Below the pieces are notes generated by a model. That model had not been told where the DNA came from. It saw nothing but the letters and a program-made list of their open reading frames with translations, and made no database searches. A DNA stretch of 64,000 bases from CAWGQN01 sp963824885 (lineage in GTDB: Bacteria; Actinomycetota; Actinomycetes; Actinomycetales; Microbacteriaceae): assembly GCA_963824885.1 (NCBI GenBank), contig CAWGQN010000001.1, positions 228,315 to 292,314 on the forward strand. Direction: 5' to 3'. Within the stretch, counting starts at the first letter, position 1. Each line of letters starts with the position of its first letter. Below, one piece after another: positions 8,029 to 16,717 of the stretch. A program made the translations under genes and the position numbers.

Positions 8029-9918
8029 TTACACTGTGATCGCCTCGAGGGCCGCCGTCGCTTCGTGTCGGAGCCGCGCATTAAAGCTTCGCGCTTTTTT
8101 CTTGAGCGGTCGAAGAGCGCGCGGGTCTTTTCTCTCGCCGAGGGCAAACGCGGCAAAAGGTGCCGTTTCGCGCCGTTTGAGGTCGCGAACGAGGTTTTCG
8201 ACACTCGCCCCCCGGTTGTTTTCGACGTAGAGCGCTCGTTCAAGAGCGTAAATGTCACTGTCGAGCGTGTCCGCTTGAGTACCGGCATAGTGCGCCGTCT
8301 CGGGATCGCTGAGCAAGTCGCGCGCGAAGGACAAAAATTGCGTGAACCCGCGGACCGCGGCGACGTGCGCGACAGCCCATCTGACCGAGTAATCGGGCAC
8401 TTTCGTGGCTTCTCTCAGGACCGCTGGCACGTCGTCATTGTCGGCGACCCCAAAATAGTCGAGGAGGAGAAACAGGCAATAGGCACTGCCCTTTGTGTCG
8501 AGGACGATTTTTCTCAGCTCCGGATAGGTCGCGGCACTCGACGCGCAAATAATCGGGATCGTGAAGTTTTGAACGAGGTCCAATTTGAACGTTTGAGAGT
8601 TGCCCTCGAACCTGTCGGGGATATCGAATTCGGTAAAGTCGAGGTCCACGAGCCGCCAAAACTCGGCGAGCATCGCGGTGACGAGTCCGGGTTGCTCGCC
8701 AGAGGCTTTCGCGATTCCGTGGATTTTCCACAGAAACAGGGGCCACAGGAACTCGTCGTCAATGCGGGAGCGAAAGGTGGTCACCCAGTCGATGAGAACC
8801 GGTTCGATTTGTGGGTACACCCTCATGTCGGGGTGAACAATGACGTCGGCCTGAGAACGCGCCCCGGCGGAGGGGATTCCCGCGGCGAGCACGTCTTCAA
8901 AGAACGCGTCGAGAGGGGCCAAATAGTCGGGGTGATCGCCCCGAGCGCCCTCCCCTCGCGAGGCCCGCTCCTCGTGGTCGGAGGATGCGCGCGCGAGTTG
9001 GCGCTCGGTGGGAGTTTCGCCGCCCAGCCAGTCGACCCCGGAGTTGAGGTGGTGGCGATCAATCGCGTCGAGCGCCCTTTTGGCCTCGCTTCGGATTTGG
9101 GGGTTGGCGAGTGCCGCTTTCGCCTGAAGGGGGCCGAACGCTCGCCGATCTTTTTTGGCCCCCAACCAGTACGCCGCGTAGGGAGCCACGGTGACGTCAT
9201 CGAGGTCGCGAATGACGTCGTCGACGCTGCTTGCGACGTGAGTGTCGGCGTAGTGTTTTTTCTCCAACTGGTCTAGCGAGACTCTCATCGACTCGGTCCA
9301 GTAGGGGTTGGGAAAGAGAGAGTCCGGTTGGACGATTTGTCGCACGACGGGAAGAAACTGGGTGAAGCCGTGGCGGGCCGCAATCTCTACCGCGGGAAGA
9401 TTTGCGGACGTGTGAATTGTTTCGGCAACGAGAGCCGGAAGGTCGGGGTTGTCCGACTCGACGAAATACTCGCTCAAGAGCGACCACGAGCAGAAAAGGG
9501 ACTTCGGATCGACAACGAGCTCTCTCAGGGTGTAGTAGTCGTCGGGTCCGGCGGCGAAGGCAATCGCGATGCTGAAGTTCGCCAAGAACGTTTGTCGATA
9601 GTCCTCGTCGTACTCGTGGGGCGGGATGATCGTCTCAAAATCAATGTCGAGCAGGATTTTGAATTCTGTGATGAGAGCCGCAAGAAGCTCGGGCTGAGGT
9701 CCGGAACTTTTTGCGATGCCTTGAAAGCTCCACTTCATTGTCTCCCACGGCGTGCCGGGACTCAGACGCGTGCGAAAGTTGCGAATCCAATCAATGACGA
9801 TCGGTTTGATTTGCGGATACACCCGAATATCAACGTGCTCGCCAACAATCGGGCGAGACATTCCTGACGGAACCCCGGCCGCAACGAGTGCGTCGTCGAA
9901 TCCTTTAACTACGTTCAC
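8029..9918 (-). CDS. Two-module HEAT-like repeat protein, paralogue 1 (unknown function)
   Basis: The GTG start is preceded by AGGA in ggataggaaaaa. The 629-residue protein holds two copies of one ~300-residue module, at residues 1-305 and ~335-629. Each module opens with a G-(I/V)-P-S motif, then RVYPQI-(K/E)-P-(I/V)-(V/L)-IDW. A Trp-rich helical section follows, then RGFTQFL. Each closes with a HEAT-like hairpin pair (IRDLDD...APYAAYWLGAKKDRRAFGPL). There is no signal peptide or membrane helix, so it is cytosolic. The linker between modules is polar and Arg/Glu-rich. No enzyme motif seen. It is one of four neighbouring paralogues. Confidence 0.8.
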   Translation of the reverse strand: MNVVKGFDDALVAAGVPSGMSRPIVGEHVDIRVYPQIKPIVIDWIRNFRTRLSPGTPWETMKWSFQGIAKSSGPQPELLAALITEFKILLDIDFETIIPPHEYDEDYRQTFLANFSIAIAFAAGPDDYYTLRELVVDPKSLFCSWSLLSEYFVESDNPDLPALVAETIHTSANLPAVEIAARHGFTQFLPVVRQIVQPDSLFPNPYWTESMRVSLDQLEKKHYADTHVASSVDDVIRDLDDVTVAPYAAYWLGAKKDRRAFGPLQAKAALANPQIRSEAKRALDAIDRHHLNSGVDWLGGETPTERQLARASSDHEERASRGEGARGDHPDYLAPLDAFFEDVLAAGIPSAGARSQADVIVHPDMRVYPQIEPVLIDWVTTFRSRIDDEFLWPLFLWKIHGIAKASGEQPGLVTAMLAEFWRLVDLDFTEFDIPDRFEGNSQTFKLDLVQNFTIPIICASSAATYPELRKIVLDTKGSAYCLFLLLDYFGVADNDDVPAVLREATKVPDYSVRWAVAHVAAVRGFTQFLSFARDLLSDPETAHYAGTQADTLDSDIYALERALYVENNRGASVENLVRDLKRRETAPFAAFALGERKDPRALRPLKKKARSFNARLRHEATAALEAITV

Positions 9919-9990
9919 TTTTTCCTATCCATTTGATTAGTGTCCCCACCGCGTTTCCTTGATCGGTGAGTGGTTATTTTCGACTCTTCT
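9919..9990 (-). promoter_or_regulatory. Conserved 5' region of HEAT-module paralogue 1
   Basis: These ~72 bp upstream of the GTG are nearly the same as 12088-12150 upstream of paralogue 2, including the Shine-Dalgarno segment and the block ggttattttcg. Conservation as strong as in the coding part means promoter and leader were duplicated with the gene, so the copies are probably regulated alike. TAATCA about 22 nt before the start is a possible -10. Confidence 0.5.
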
Positions 9991-10131
9991 TGGCGGCTGT
10001 GTTTACGCCCTGGGGGGCTATTGAACCAGAGCCAGACCCCACCGGCAAGAAAAATCACCCCCAAATGAGGGAACAACGACGAACACGACACAACCGACGA
10101 GCGGAAGTGCCTGTGAACAGCGTGCGACGCA

Positions 10132-12087
10132 TTACTCTGTGATCGCCTTGACGGCCGCTGCGGCCTCGTGTTCGAGGACGCTGTCAGGGCTTCGCATTTT
10201 TCTCTTAAGGGCTCGAAGGGCGCTCGGGTCTTTTCTCTGCCCGAGCACGTACGCGGCGTGGGGTGCGACATCCGCGCGTTTGAGGTCGCGGATGATGTCT
10301 TTCGTGCTCGAGTTTCCGTTGATTTCGACGTAGTTCAGTCGTTCGAGTGTGTCAATGTCATTTTTAACCCGGTTGACCCATTCGTCCCCAAATTCGACGG
10401 AACTCGGGTGTTTCTCGAGGCCGCGGACATGAGGGAGGAATTGCGTGAGTCCGCGAGCGGCAGCGACGTGAGCCACGGCATCGTGAACGACGGGATCGGG
10501 CACTTTGAGGGCTTCCATCAGAACCGTCGGCACATCGTCATTGTCTGACACGCCAAAATAGTCACGAATGAGGAACAGGCAGTATTTTCTGCTTTTCTCA
10601 TCAAAGACAATCTTGCGCAATTCGAGGTAGTTTGCGGGGCTTGCGGCGCACACAATGGGAACACAGAAACACTGCACAAAGTCCCACTTGAACATGACCG
10701 GATCATCGTCGTACTGTGCGGGAACCTCGAATTCGGTGAAGTCAAGGTCAACGAGGGTCCAGAATTCTGCGAGCAACGCCCTAACCAGCCCGGGTTGCTC
10801 CCCCGAGGCAATGGCGATGCCATGGATCTTCCACAGAAATAGGGGCCAGATGATTTCTCGACCGAGCCGGGTGCGGAAGTTGCCGATCCAGTCTATGAGC
10901 ACCGGTTCAATTTGTGGGTACACCCTCATGTCGGGATGAATGTATTCGTCGCGATTCGAGCGCGCTCCGGCAGAGGGGAGACCGGCTGCCAGTAAATCTT
11001 CGAAAAACGAGTCGAGAGGCGCGAAAACCTCGTGACGGGACCGTCCCGTGACCCCACCCCGAAGGGTTTCGTCCGTGCGAGGTTCCGGTGGGGATTGGTG
11101 CGCGTCGGGCATCTCTCCGCCCAGCCAGTCCACCCCCGAGTTCCGGTCGTTCACATCAATGTCATAGAGCGCTCTATTTATTTCCTTGTGGATGCGGTAA
11201 CTCAAGCGCGACTCTTTCAGCCAAAGCGCGCACATCTGTGGCCGAGGTTCTCTCATCCCGAGCATGGGCGACGCTTTGGCTTGGAGAGGAGCGAAAGCCC
11301 GTCGATCTTTTCTTGTTCCAAGAAGGTGCGCTGCGTACGGTGCGACGGCTTCGCGATCAAGGTCGCGGACTATCTCGTCGATGCTGCTGTCGGCGTGGGC
11401 ATCGGCGTAGTCTTTCTTTTCGAGCTCGTAGAGGGCGATTTCGAGGTCGTCAGCCCAATTCTCGTCCGCATAACACTCGAGGTCGTTGCCGTTTCCCACG
11501 ACGAATCTGCGCACCTCGGGGAGAAATTGCGTGAAGCCGTGACGTCCGGCAATCGTCGCCGCCGGGATCATCACCGCCGAGTGGATCGTTTCGCCAACGA
11601 AGGACGCAAGATCGTCATTGTTGGATTCGAGGAAATACTCGCGCATCAGCGTCCACGAGTAGAAGTTCGCATTTCGATCGAGGACGAGTTCTTTCAGCCT
11701 GTCATAATCGGCGGGACCGGCGGAAAAAGCAATCGCGAGGCTGAAATTTTCTAAGAAAAGCGATTTGTACTCGGCATCGTCTTCGTCTTCGCGCGTGACC
11801 TCCCTAAAATCGACCTCGAGGAGGTTCCGGAACTCCTCGACCAGTGCCGCAACGAGCTCGGGCTGGTGCCCCGAACTCTTCGCGATTCCCTGAAAACTCC
11901 ACTTGATTCTTTGCCACCGCATACCCGGACTCAGACGCGTGCGAAACGTGCGAATCCAGTCAATTACGATTGGTTTGATCTGCGGATAGACCCTGATATC
12001 GAGATGCTCGCCATAATCCGGCCGCGGCATTCCTGACGGGACGCCCGCTGCGACGAGCTCATCGTCAAACCCTTTAACTATGTTCAC
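10132..12087 (-). CDS. Two-module HEAT-like repeat protein, paralogue 2 (unknown function)
   Basis: This 651-residue protein has the same two-module plan as the 629-residue neighbour, and both ends align along their length (MNIVKGFDDELVAAGVPSGM versus MNVVKGFDDALVAAGVPSGM). Module 1 covers about 1-320, and has a small Cys/Trp insertion near its HEAT end. Module 2 covers about 355-651. The gene sits 213 bp upstream of paralogue 1. The 3' flank of each gene is also alike, so the duplicated unit is about 2.1 kb. Cytosolic, no catalytic motif recognised. Confidence 0.8.
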   Translation of the reverse strand: MNIVKGFDDELVAAGVPSGMPRPDYGEHLDIRVYPQIKPIVIDWIRTFRTRLSPGMRWQRIKWSFQGIAKSSGHQPELVAALVEEFRNLLEVDFREVTREDEDDAEYKSLFLENFSLAIAFSAGPADYDRLKELVLDRNANFYSWTLMREYFLESNNDDLASFVGETIHSAVMIPAATIAGRHGFTQFLPEVRRFVVGNGNDLECYADENWADDLEIALYELEKKDYADAHADSSIDEIVRDLDREAVAPYAAHLLGTRKDRRAFAPLQAKASPMLGMREPRPQMCALWLKESRLSYRIHKEINRALYDIDVNDRNSGVDWLGGEMPDAHQSPPEPRTDETLRGGVTGRSRHEVFAPLDSFFEDLLAAGLPSAGARSNRDEYIHPDMRVYPQIEPVLIDWIGNFRTRLGREIIWPLFLWKIHGIAIASGEQPGLVRALLAEFWTLVDLDFTEFEVPAQYDDDPVMFKWDFVQCFCVPIVCAASPANYLELRKIVFDEKSRKYCLFLIRDYFGVSDNDDVPTVLMEALKVPDPVVHDAVAHVAAARGLTQFLPHVRGLEKHPSSVEFGDEWVNRVKNDIDTLERLNYVEINGNSSTKDIIRDLKRADVAPHAAYVLGQRKDPSALRALKRKMRSPDSVLEHEAAAAVKAITE

Positions 12088-12150
12088 TTTTTCCTATCCA
12101 CTAGTTGATGTGCCCACCGCGTATCCTCGGTCGGTGAGCGGTTATTTTCG
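12088..12150 (-). promoter_or_regulatory. Conserved 5' region of HEAT-module paralogue 2
   Basis: This is the partner of the region at 9919-9990. The two align with only a handful of substitutions and one gap. It contains the same GGATAGG element before the GTG start. Confidence 0.5.
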
Positions 12151-12221
12151 GGGTTCAGAACCGGTTGTCCACCGCAACCGGAAAGCGCCACCGTTACGGT
12201 CGCGGTGCGCGTCACGCGTCG

Positions 12222-13136
12222 TCACGGTTTCGCGTGTTTCTCAAGCTTCTTGACGGCAGTTTTTGCTTCCTGCCGCAACCGGGTGATCCGGCTTGCGGTT
12301 TGCCGTTGGAGAGGCGCAAGGGCGACGGGGTCTTTTCTGGCTCCGAGAAGGTAAGCGGCGTACGGCGCGACGGTGTCGTCGTCGAGGTCGCGGATGAGAT
12401 CATCGATGCTGCTGTCAGTGTGAAGGTCAGCGTAATGCTTCTTTTCGAGCCGGTGGAGATCATTGCTGATTTGTTCTCTCCACTCGATATCGGGGTCGTT
12501 TTCGTATTGTCGGGCGAGGACGCGAACCTGGGGAAGGAACTGGGTGAACCCACGAAGCGAAGCAATATGCGCCGCCGGATGACCCAATATGCTCTTGAAC
12601 GCTTCGGCGAGAATGTTAGGGAGGTCCTCATTCTTCGACTCGGCAAAATACTCCGCCAATAGGCTCCACCGGTACGGTTCTGCCTTCGGTTCGAAGAACA
12701 GCTCGCGAAGCCTGTCATAGTCGGGAGGACCAGCAGCGTAACTGATCGCGGTGCTGAAATTCGCGAGAAAGGATGCCTTATATTGGGGCAGGAATTGCTC
12801 GTGGGGGATGACACTTTCGAAGTCGAGATCACACAGGTTCCGAAACTCGGCAATTAACGCGGACAGAACCTCTGGTTGTTCTCCCGAACACTCGGTCAGG
12901 CCATTGATCCTTCGTACGAATGAGCGCCACCCGTACCCGGGGGAAAGGCGGCTCCTGTAATTGCTGATCCAGGCAATAAGAATAGGTTTGAGCTGCGGAT
13001 AAACCCGAATGTTGAGATGATCATCGCTCCCATCGGGAATTTCGGCACCGGATGGCACACCTTCGGCGTGTATTTCATCATTGAACTCTTTAATGTCCGC
13101 GGCATAATCCGAATAATTTCTGGTCATAGTGTTCAC
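12222..13136 (-). CDS. Single-module HEAT-like repeat protein, paralogue 3
   Basis: 304 residues, equal to one module of the long paralogues. It carries GVPSG near 27-31, IRVYPQLKPILIAW near 43-56, RGFTQFLPQVR near 200, and the closing DSSIDDLIRDLDD and YLLGARKDPVALAPL segment. The C-terminus is a Lys-rich helix (AKTAVKKLEKHAKP). GTG at 13136 or ATG at 13127 could start it. Same strand as its paralogues. Its 3' end and that of paralogue 4 are almost the same at DNA level. Confidence 0.8.
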   Translation of the reverse strand: MNTMTRNYSDYAADIKEFNDEIHAEGVPSGAEIPDGSDDHLNIRVYPQLKPILIAWISNYRSRLSPGYGWRSFVRRINGLTECSGEQPEVLSALIAEFRNLCDLDFESVIPHEQFLPQYKASFLANFSTAISYAAGPPDYDRLRELFFEPKAEPYRWSLLAEYFAESKNEDLPNILAEAFKSILGHPAAHIASLRGFTQFLPQVRVLARQYENDPDIEWREQISNDLHRLEKKHYADLHTDSSIDDLIRDLDDDTVAPYAAYLLGARKDPVALAPLQRQTASRITRLRQEAKTAVKKLEKHAKP

Positions 13137-13207
13137 TCCGAAACCAAAAAGTCAACACAGGCCACGGCAGCCTCGAATTTTCATTGAGATTGGGGCGTCA
13201 CGCATCG

Positions 13208-14062
13208 TCACGGCTTCACCTGTTTCTCAAGCTTCTTGACAGCCGTTTTTGCTTCCTGCCGCAACCGGGTGATCGGACTTGTCGTCTTCCGTTTCAGAGG
13301 GTTGAGGGCGGACGAGTCTTTCCTCACACCGAGGAGATAGGCGGCGTAGGGGGCAACGGAGTCGTTGTCGAGGTCACGGATGAGATCGGCGGTGCTAGTG
13401 TCGGGATGAGTTTCGACGTACCGTTTTTTCTCAAGCCGATGGACAGCGGCTCGCATGCGGTCTTTCCAGTAGGGGTCGTCATCGTCGTCCTCTTCCTCGC
13501 CGCGGTTGAGTTCGCGGACTTCGGGCAGAAACTGGGTAAACCCGCGATGTCCGGCTACTTCGCCTGCCAAGAGTCTTGAGCCAATGTCGCCCTCTTTGAA
13601 TGCTTCCGCTAGAACGTTGGGGACGTCTCTATTCCTCGATTTGCCGAAATAATCTCGGATGAGCGTTTCAGCGTAGCTCCTGGTTTCAGGGTCGACGACG
13701 AGTTCGCGAAGGCGATCATAGTCTCCGGGACCTGCAGTGTACGCGAGAGCGAGGGTAAAGTTCGCGATCAACGTCCCCTTGCATTGTGCGTCGTATTGCT
13801 CGGGGGGGATCACTTTTTCGAAGTCGAGTTCGACGAGGTTCCGAAACTCGTCAATCAGAGCGGAAAGGATCGCTGGCTGTTCCCCGGAAGACATTGTGAG
13901 CATCTTAAGAACAGTCACGAACCGGAACCACTTGTGTCCCGGGGGCAGGCGGGTTCGGAAGGTGCGAATCGCGTCAATGAGTTTCGGATCATCACGCTCA
14001 AATGGCCACCCCGGTATGAGTTCGTCCGCCTCATTGACGGGGTCCGAATTTTCGTCAGGCAT
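13208..14062 (-). CDS. Single-module HEAT-like repeat protein, paralogue 4
   Basis: The ATG at 14062 has AAGGAA 8 nt upstream and is preferred over an upstream ATG at 14137. This 284-residue protein has a shortened first segment: the YPQIKP block is replaced by GWPFERDDPKLIDAIRTF. It then follows the family order through RGFTQFLPEVR and TADLIRDLDNDSVAPYAAYL to the Lys-rich C-terminus. It is the most diverged copy and the most upstream of the array. The IS3 element lies just behind its start. Confidence 0.78.
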   Translation of the reverse strand: MPDENSDPVNEADELIPGWPFERDDPKLIDAIRTFRTRLPPGHKWFRFVTVLKMLTMSSGEQPAILSALIDEFRNLVELDFEKVIPPEQYDAQCKGTLIANFTLALAYTAGPGDYDRLRELVVDPETRSYAETLIRDYFGKSRNRDVPNVLAEAFKEGDIGSRLLAGEVAGHRGFTQFLPEVRELNRGEEEDDDDDPYWKDRMRAAVHRLEKKRYVETHPDTSTADLIRDLDNDSVAPYAAYLLGVRKDSSALNPLKRKTTSPITRLRQEAKTAVKKLEKQVKP

Positions 14063-14174
14063 AGTGGTCCATTCCTTAGGGTGTGGGTTGTATCGTTTTT
14101 CAGATCTAGAAACTGTGAGGAATACATCCAATATCAACTGTTGGGGCTGCTGTAGCTTTTGTTGACTTTTTGGT

Positions 14175-15050
14175 TTAGGCCGCCTGGGTGGCGGCTGGTT
14201 TTATTGTCTCGTATTCGATGGGTGTGAGTTTCCCGAGGGCGCGTTGTCGGCGCCTGCGGTGGTAGGTGGCTTCAATCCACGTGATGATCGCGAGGCGGAG
14301 GTCTTCCCGGTTCTGCCAACGCCGGGTGTTCAGGACGTTGTTTTGCAGCAGCGAGAAAAACGATTCCATTGCGGCGTTATCAGCGCACGCACCGACCCTT
14401 CCCATCGATCCGACGAGCCCGTTGTTCTTGAGCGTGCGAACAAACGTTTTCGAACGAAATTGGGACCCCCTGTCCGAGTGGACCACTGTTCGTATCGGGT
14501 TGCGGCGTTGGATTGCCATTCGGACGGCCCGAACAGCTAGTGATGCTTTCATCCGTGTGTCGATGGAGTACCCGACGATCCGGTTGGAGTGAACATCCTT
14601 GACCGCGCACAAATACAGTTTTCCCTCTTGCGTTGGGTGCTCCGTAATGTCGGTCAACCAAAGCTCGTTCGCTGCTGTTGCGGTGAATACTCGCTTGACT
14701 TTGTCGTCGTGCACGGGCGGACCGGGTGTGCGGTTTCTTCCGCGTTTCTTCGCGAACATGCTCCACAGCTTCTGCTGCGAACACAGGCGCCACACGCGCC
14801 GTTCCGAGACGGCGAAGCCCCGTTGGGCGAGTTCGTCAGCAATGAACCGGTAACCGAACATCGGATCATCACGGTGAACATCCACCGCCGCATTGGTCAC
14901 GTGAGCGTCGTCCCACGCACGGTCACTGACAGGGGTGCGCACCCACCGGTAATACCCCTGCTTCGAGAACTTCAAAACCCGACACGTCACCGCCACCGGC
15001 ACCCTGATTCGGGCACCGGCAGCGGCAAGCTCTCTCACGAGCGGGTACAT
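14175..15050 (-). CDS. IS3-family transposase OrfB (DDE integrase domain)
   Basis: In this 291-residue protein, an N-terminal HTH_21-like region (~25-95) is followed by the rve integrase core. Its D-D-35-E residues are in LWLTDITEH, VVHSDRGSQF and NAAMESFF. The C-terminal RALGKLTPIEYE is typical of the family. It is normally made as an OrfAB fusion by -1 frameshifting at the site just upstream. No internal stops, so the element could be active. Confidence 0.92.
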   Translation of the reverse strand: MYPLVRELAAAGARIRVPVAVTCRVLKFSKQGYYRWVRTPVSDRAWDDAHVTNAAVDVHRDDPMFGYRFIADELAQRGFAVSERRVWRLCSQQKLWSMFAKKRGRNRTPGPPVHDDKVKRVFTATAANELWLTDITEHPTQEGKLYLCAVKDVHSNRIVGYSIDTRMKASLAVRAVRMAIQRRNPIRTVVHSDRGSQFRSKTFVRTLKNNGLVGSMGRVGACADNAAMESFFSLLQNNVLNTRRWQNREDLRLAIITWIEATYHRRRRQRALGKLTPIEYETIKPAATQAA

Positions 15051-15337
15051 CAGTTTTTTGGTAACCCCGCCTGCGACAAATACGCGGCAGCCCGCCGAAG
15101 AACTTCGTTCTCCTGCTCAAGCAAACGCATCCGCTTCTTCATCTGACGAATCTCGGCAGCGTCAGCATCGGTAATACCCGGACGAACACCGTCCTCGATA
15201 TCAGCTCGCTTCAACCACGTCGCTAACGTCGCATCGCAAATTCCGAAATCCTTCGCTACCTGCGACAACGACGCTTCATTTCTTCGAGCAACCGCAACAA
15301 CATCGCAACGAAATTCGATCGGGTAAGGCTTAGACAT
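15050..15337 (-). CDS. IS3-family transposase OrfA (HTH, leucine zipper)
   Basis: The ATG at 15337 begins MSKPYPIEFRCDVV. The 95-residue protein has a transposase_8 HTH at ~10-50 (LSQVAKDFGICDATLATWLKR) and a C-terminal coiled coil (MKKRMRLLEQENEVLRRAA). It ends PKN-stop within the slippery heptamer, and its TGA overlaps the ATG of orfB. Confidence 0.9.
   Translation of the reverse strand: MSKPYPIEFRCDVVAVARRNEASLSQVAKDFGICDATLATWLKRADIEDGVRPGITDADAAEIRQMKKRMRLLEQENEVLRRAAAYLSQAGLPKN
15053..15059 (-). promoter_or_regulatory. Programmed -1 frameshift heptamer A-AAA-AAC
   Basis: In the orfA frame the codons are CCA AAA AAC TGA, giving the canonical X-XXY-YYZ heptamer directly before the orfA stop. 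A -1 slip here joins OrfA to OrfB as a fused transposase, the standard arrangement for IS3 elements. Confidence 0.8.
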
Positions 15338-15392
15338 GACACACATCTTTCCACCAAGAACCAACACGGCCCTCAGAGATCAGCAGTCAACA

Positions 15393-16249
15393 AAAACCTC
15401 AGCAGCCCCAACCACGTCACCCTCATCAACTGCACCACCGACTACCAATCACGAAAATGGCAACTCGTCGCAACCGAAAACGACCCCCACACCTACACCA
15501 TCCGCAACTACCAATCAAAAATGTGCCTCACCACCGACGGAACCACCCCCACCACCGCCGTCGCACAACACCCCTGCACCCCAGCTTCGCCCACACAACA
15601 CTGGCAATTCACCACAACCAGCCCCACCACCGTCGCGATCCGCAACACCACCACCAACCACGTCCTCACCGCACCACCCACCCCCCAACACCCCGTCACC
15701 CACACCCCCTACACCGCACACCCCACCCAACACTGGACAACCACCACCGTCGGCAACACCCTCCACGACATCGCCCCACTGGGCAGCTACATCTCAATCC
15801 GATCAATCACCGACCCCCCCAACTGGTCTATCCACAACAACAACGGCGACATCACCCTCACCCACATCACCACCACCACCCCCGAACACGAACGCCAAGC
15901 AGCCACCTGGAAACTCGTGCCCGGACTCGCCGACACCACCTGCTACAGCTTCGAATCCACCACCACCCCCGGAACATACCTCACCCGCACCACCACGGCC
16001 CGAATAACCCTCAGCAGCCCCAACGCACCATTCGCCGCAACATGGTGCGCAGAAAAAGCGGCCTACGGACAAGGAATATCCTTCTCCAACCACCACGACA
16101 TGTTCCGCCTCATCAGAAACGCCAACAACCACATCTGGGCAGGAGCACCCGCATGGGGTGGCCAACCCCACGCCGACAACCCCACCAACTACACCCAAAA
16201 CACCGCCTGGACAATCACCGCCCCCTGGACCACACCACCCAGCCCCTAA
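15393..16249 (+). pseudogene. 5'-truncated secreted lectin-like gene (ricin-type trefoil plus AbfB-like region)
   Basis: An open plus frame runs from inside the IS3 end to TAA at 16249 with no plausible native start. After the IS boundary it encodes ~285 residues. They include RKWQLVATEND, KMCLTTDG, then CTPASPTQHWQF, which are ricin-B QxW-type repeats. The second half (CYSFESTTTPGTYLTR) looks like an AbfB-type arabinose-binding trefoil. The missing N-terminus would have held the signal peptide. Codon use is extremely C-rich (acc, cac, ccc), unlike the neighbours. It is a remnant of an exported carbohydrate-binding protein. Confidence 0.7.
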
Positions 16250-16432
16250 CACACCCTGCGGGAGTCACAGCGGACGCGGTGATCCTGCTCTCAAGCCTTC
16301 TCAAGCGAATTGGTACGAGCGCGAATTAGAAATTTTTGGCGACCCTATCGAGGCAAATTTATCGACACTGGGCCTCACGAAGGACGAAGGATCGCCAATA
16401 TCGTGGTGCCGGTCGGCACCACGCTGGAGCAT

Positions 16433-16717
16433 TTACCGATCGCTCGACGACTCTTTTTTTCTGTCATGCACAAGGATGACGACGCGCGTTATGGCAAGCA
16501 AAAGGAGAGTGCCCGCGGTCCAGCCGAGAACCGTCGCGGTGAGAGCAAAAAAGTAGTCTTCCGAGAGAGTGCCGGCATGAGGCCCCATGATCAGCCCGAA
16601 AATGGCGGCACCGATCACCCCCGAAATCCACACAATTCCGTAGACAAATGCCAGTTCTCGAAAGTCCCACGGGTGAGGGCGATGAAACCACAAGCGCCGA
16701 TACTTCCCCGGTCTCAT
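16433..16717 (-). CDS. Small membrane protein partnered with a secreted protein (cassette 1)
   Basis: The ATG at 16717 overlaps the upstream stop as ATGA. A GTG at 16729 is the alternative start. The 94-residue protein has a basic N-terminus (PGKYRRLWFHRPHP) and then two helices, LAFVYGIVWISGVIGAAIFGL and ALTATVLGWTAGTLLLLAI, with a charged tail. The 105-residue protein at 51628-51945 is a clear relative (shared FRE, GIVW, GV-G, TLL-SVLGWT-GTLL). Each copy follows a secreted Gly/Cys-rich protein. An immunity or export role is inferred from this pairing only. Confidence 0.65.
   Translation of the reverse strand: MRPGKYRRLWFHRPHPWDFRELAFVYGIVWISGVIGAAIFGLIMGPHAGTLSEDYFFALTATVLGWTAGTLLLLAITRVVILVHDRKKESSSDR

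Larger units (their letters stand above)
14160..15392 (-). mobile_element. IS3-family insertion sequence, complete, 1233 bp
   Basis: The ends read TGTTGACT (14160-14167) and AGTCAACA (15385-15392), the TG...CA type expected for IS3, with weaker similarity further in. Inside are orfA and orfB, overlapping by ATGA, with an A6C slippery site. The flanking bases are TTT on the left and AAA on the right, so there is no target duplication. This suggests that DNA next to the element was deleted after insertion. It abuts a lectin-like gene that lacks its start. Confidence 0.85.

Noticed and set aside
7831..9276. 481-aa plus frame opposite HEAT paralogue 1
   Set aside because: Shadow of the conserved minus-strand family. 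The paralogues confirm the minus frame.
15457..16329. 290-aa His/Pro-rich plus frame
   Set aside because: Out-of-frame reading of the C-rich lectin remnant. Runs of H, P and T reflect nucleotide bias only.
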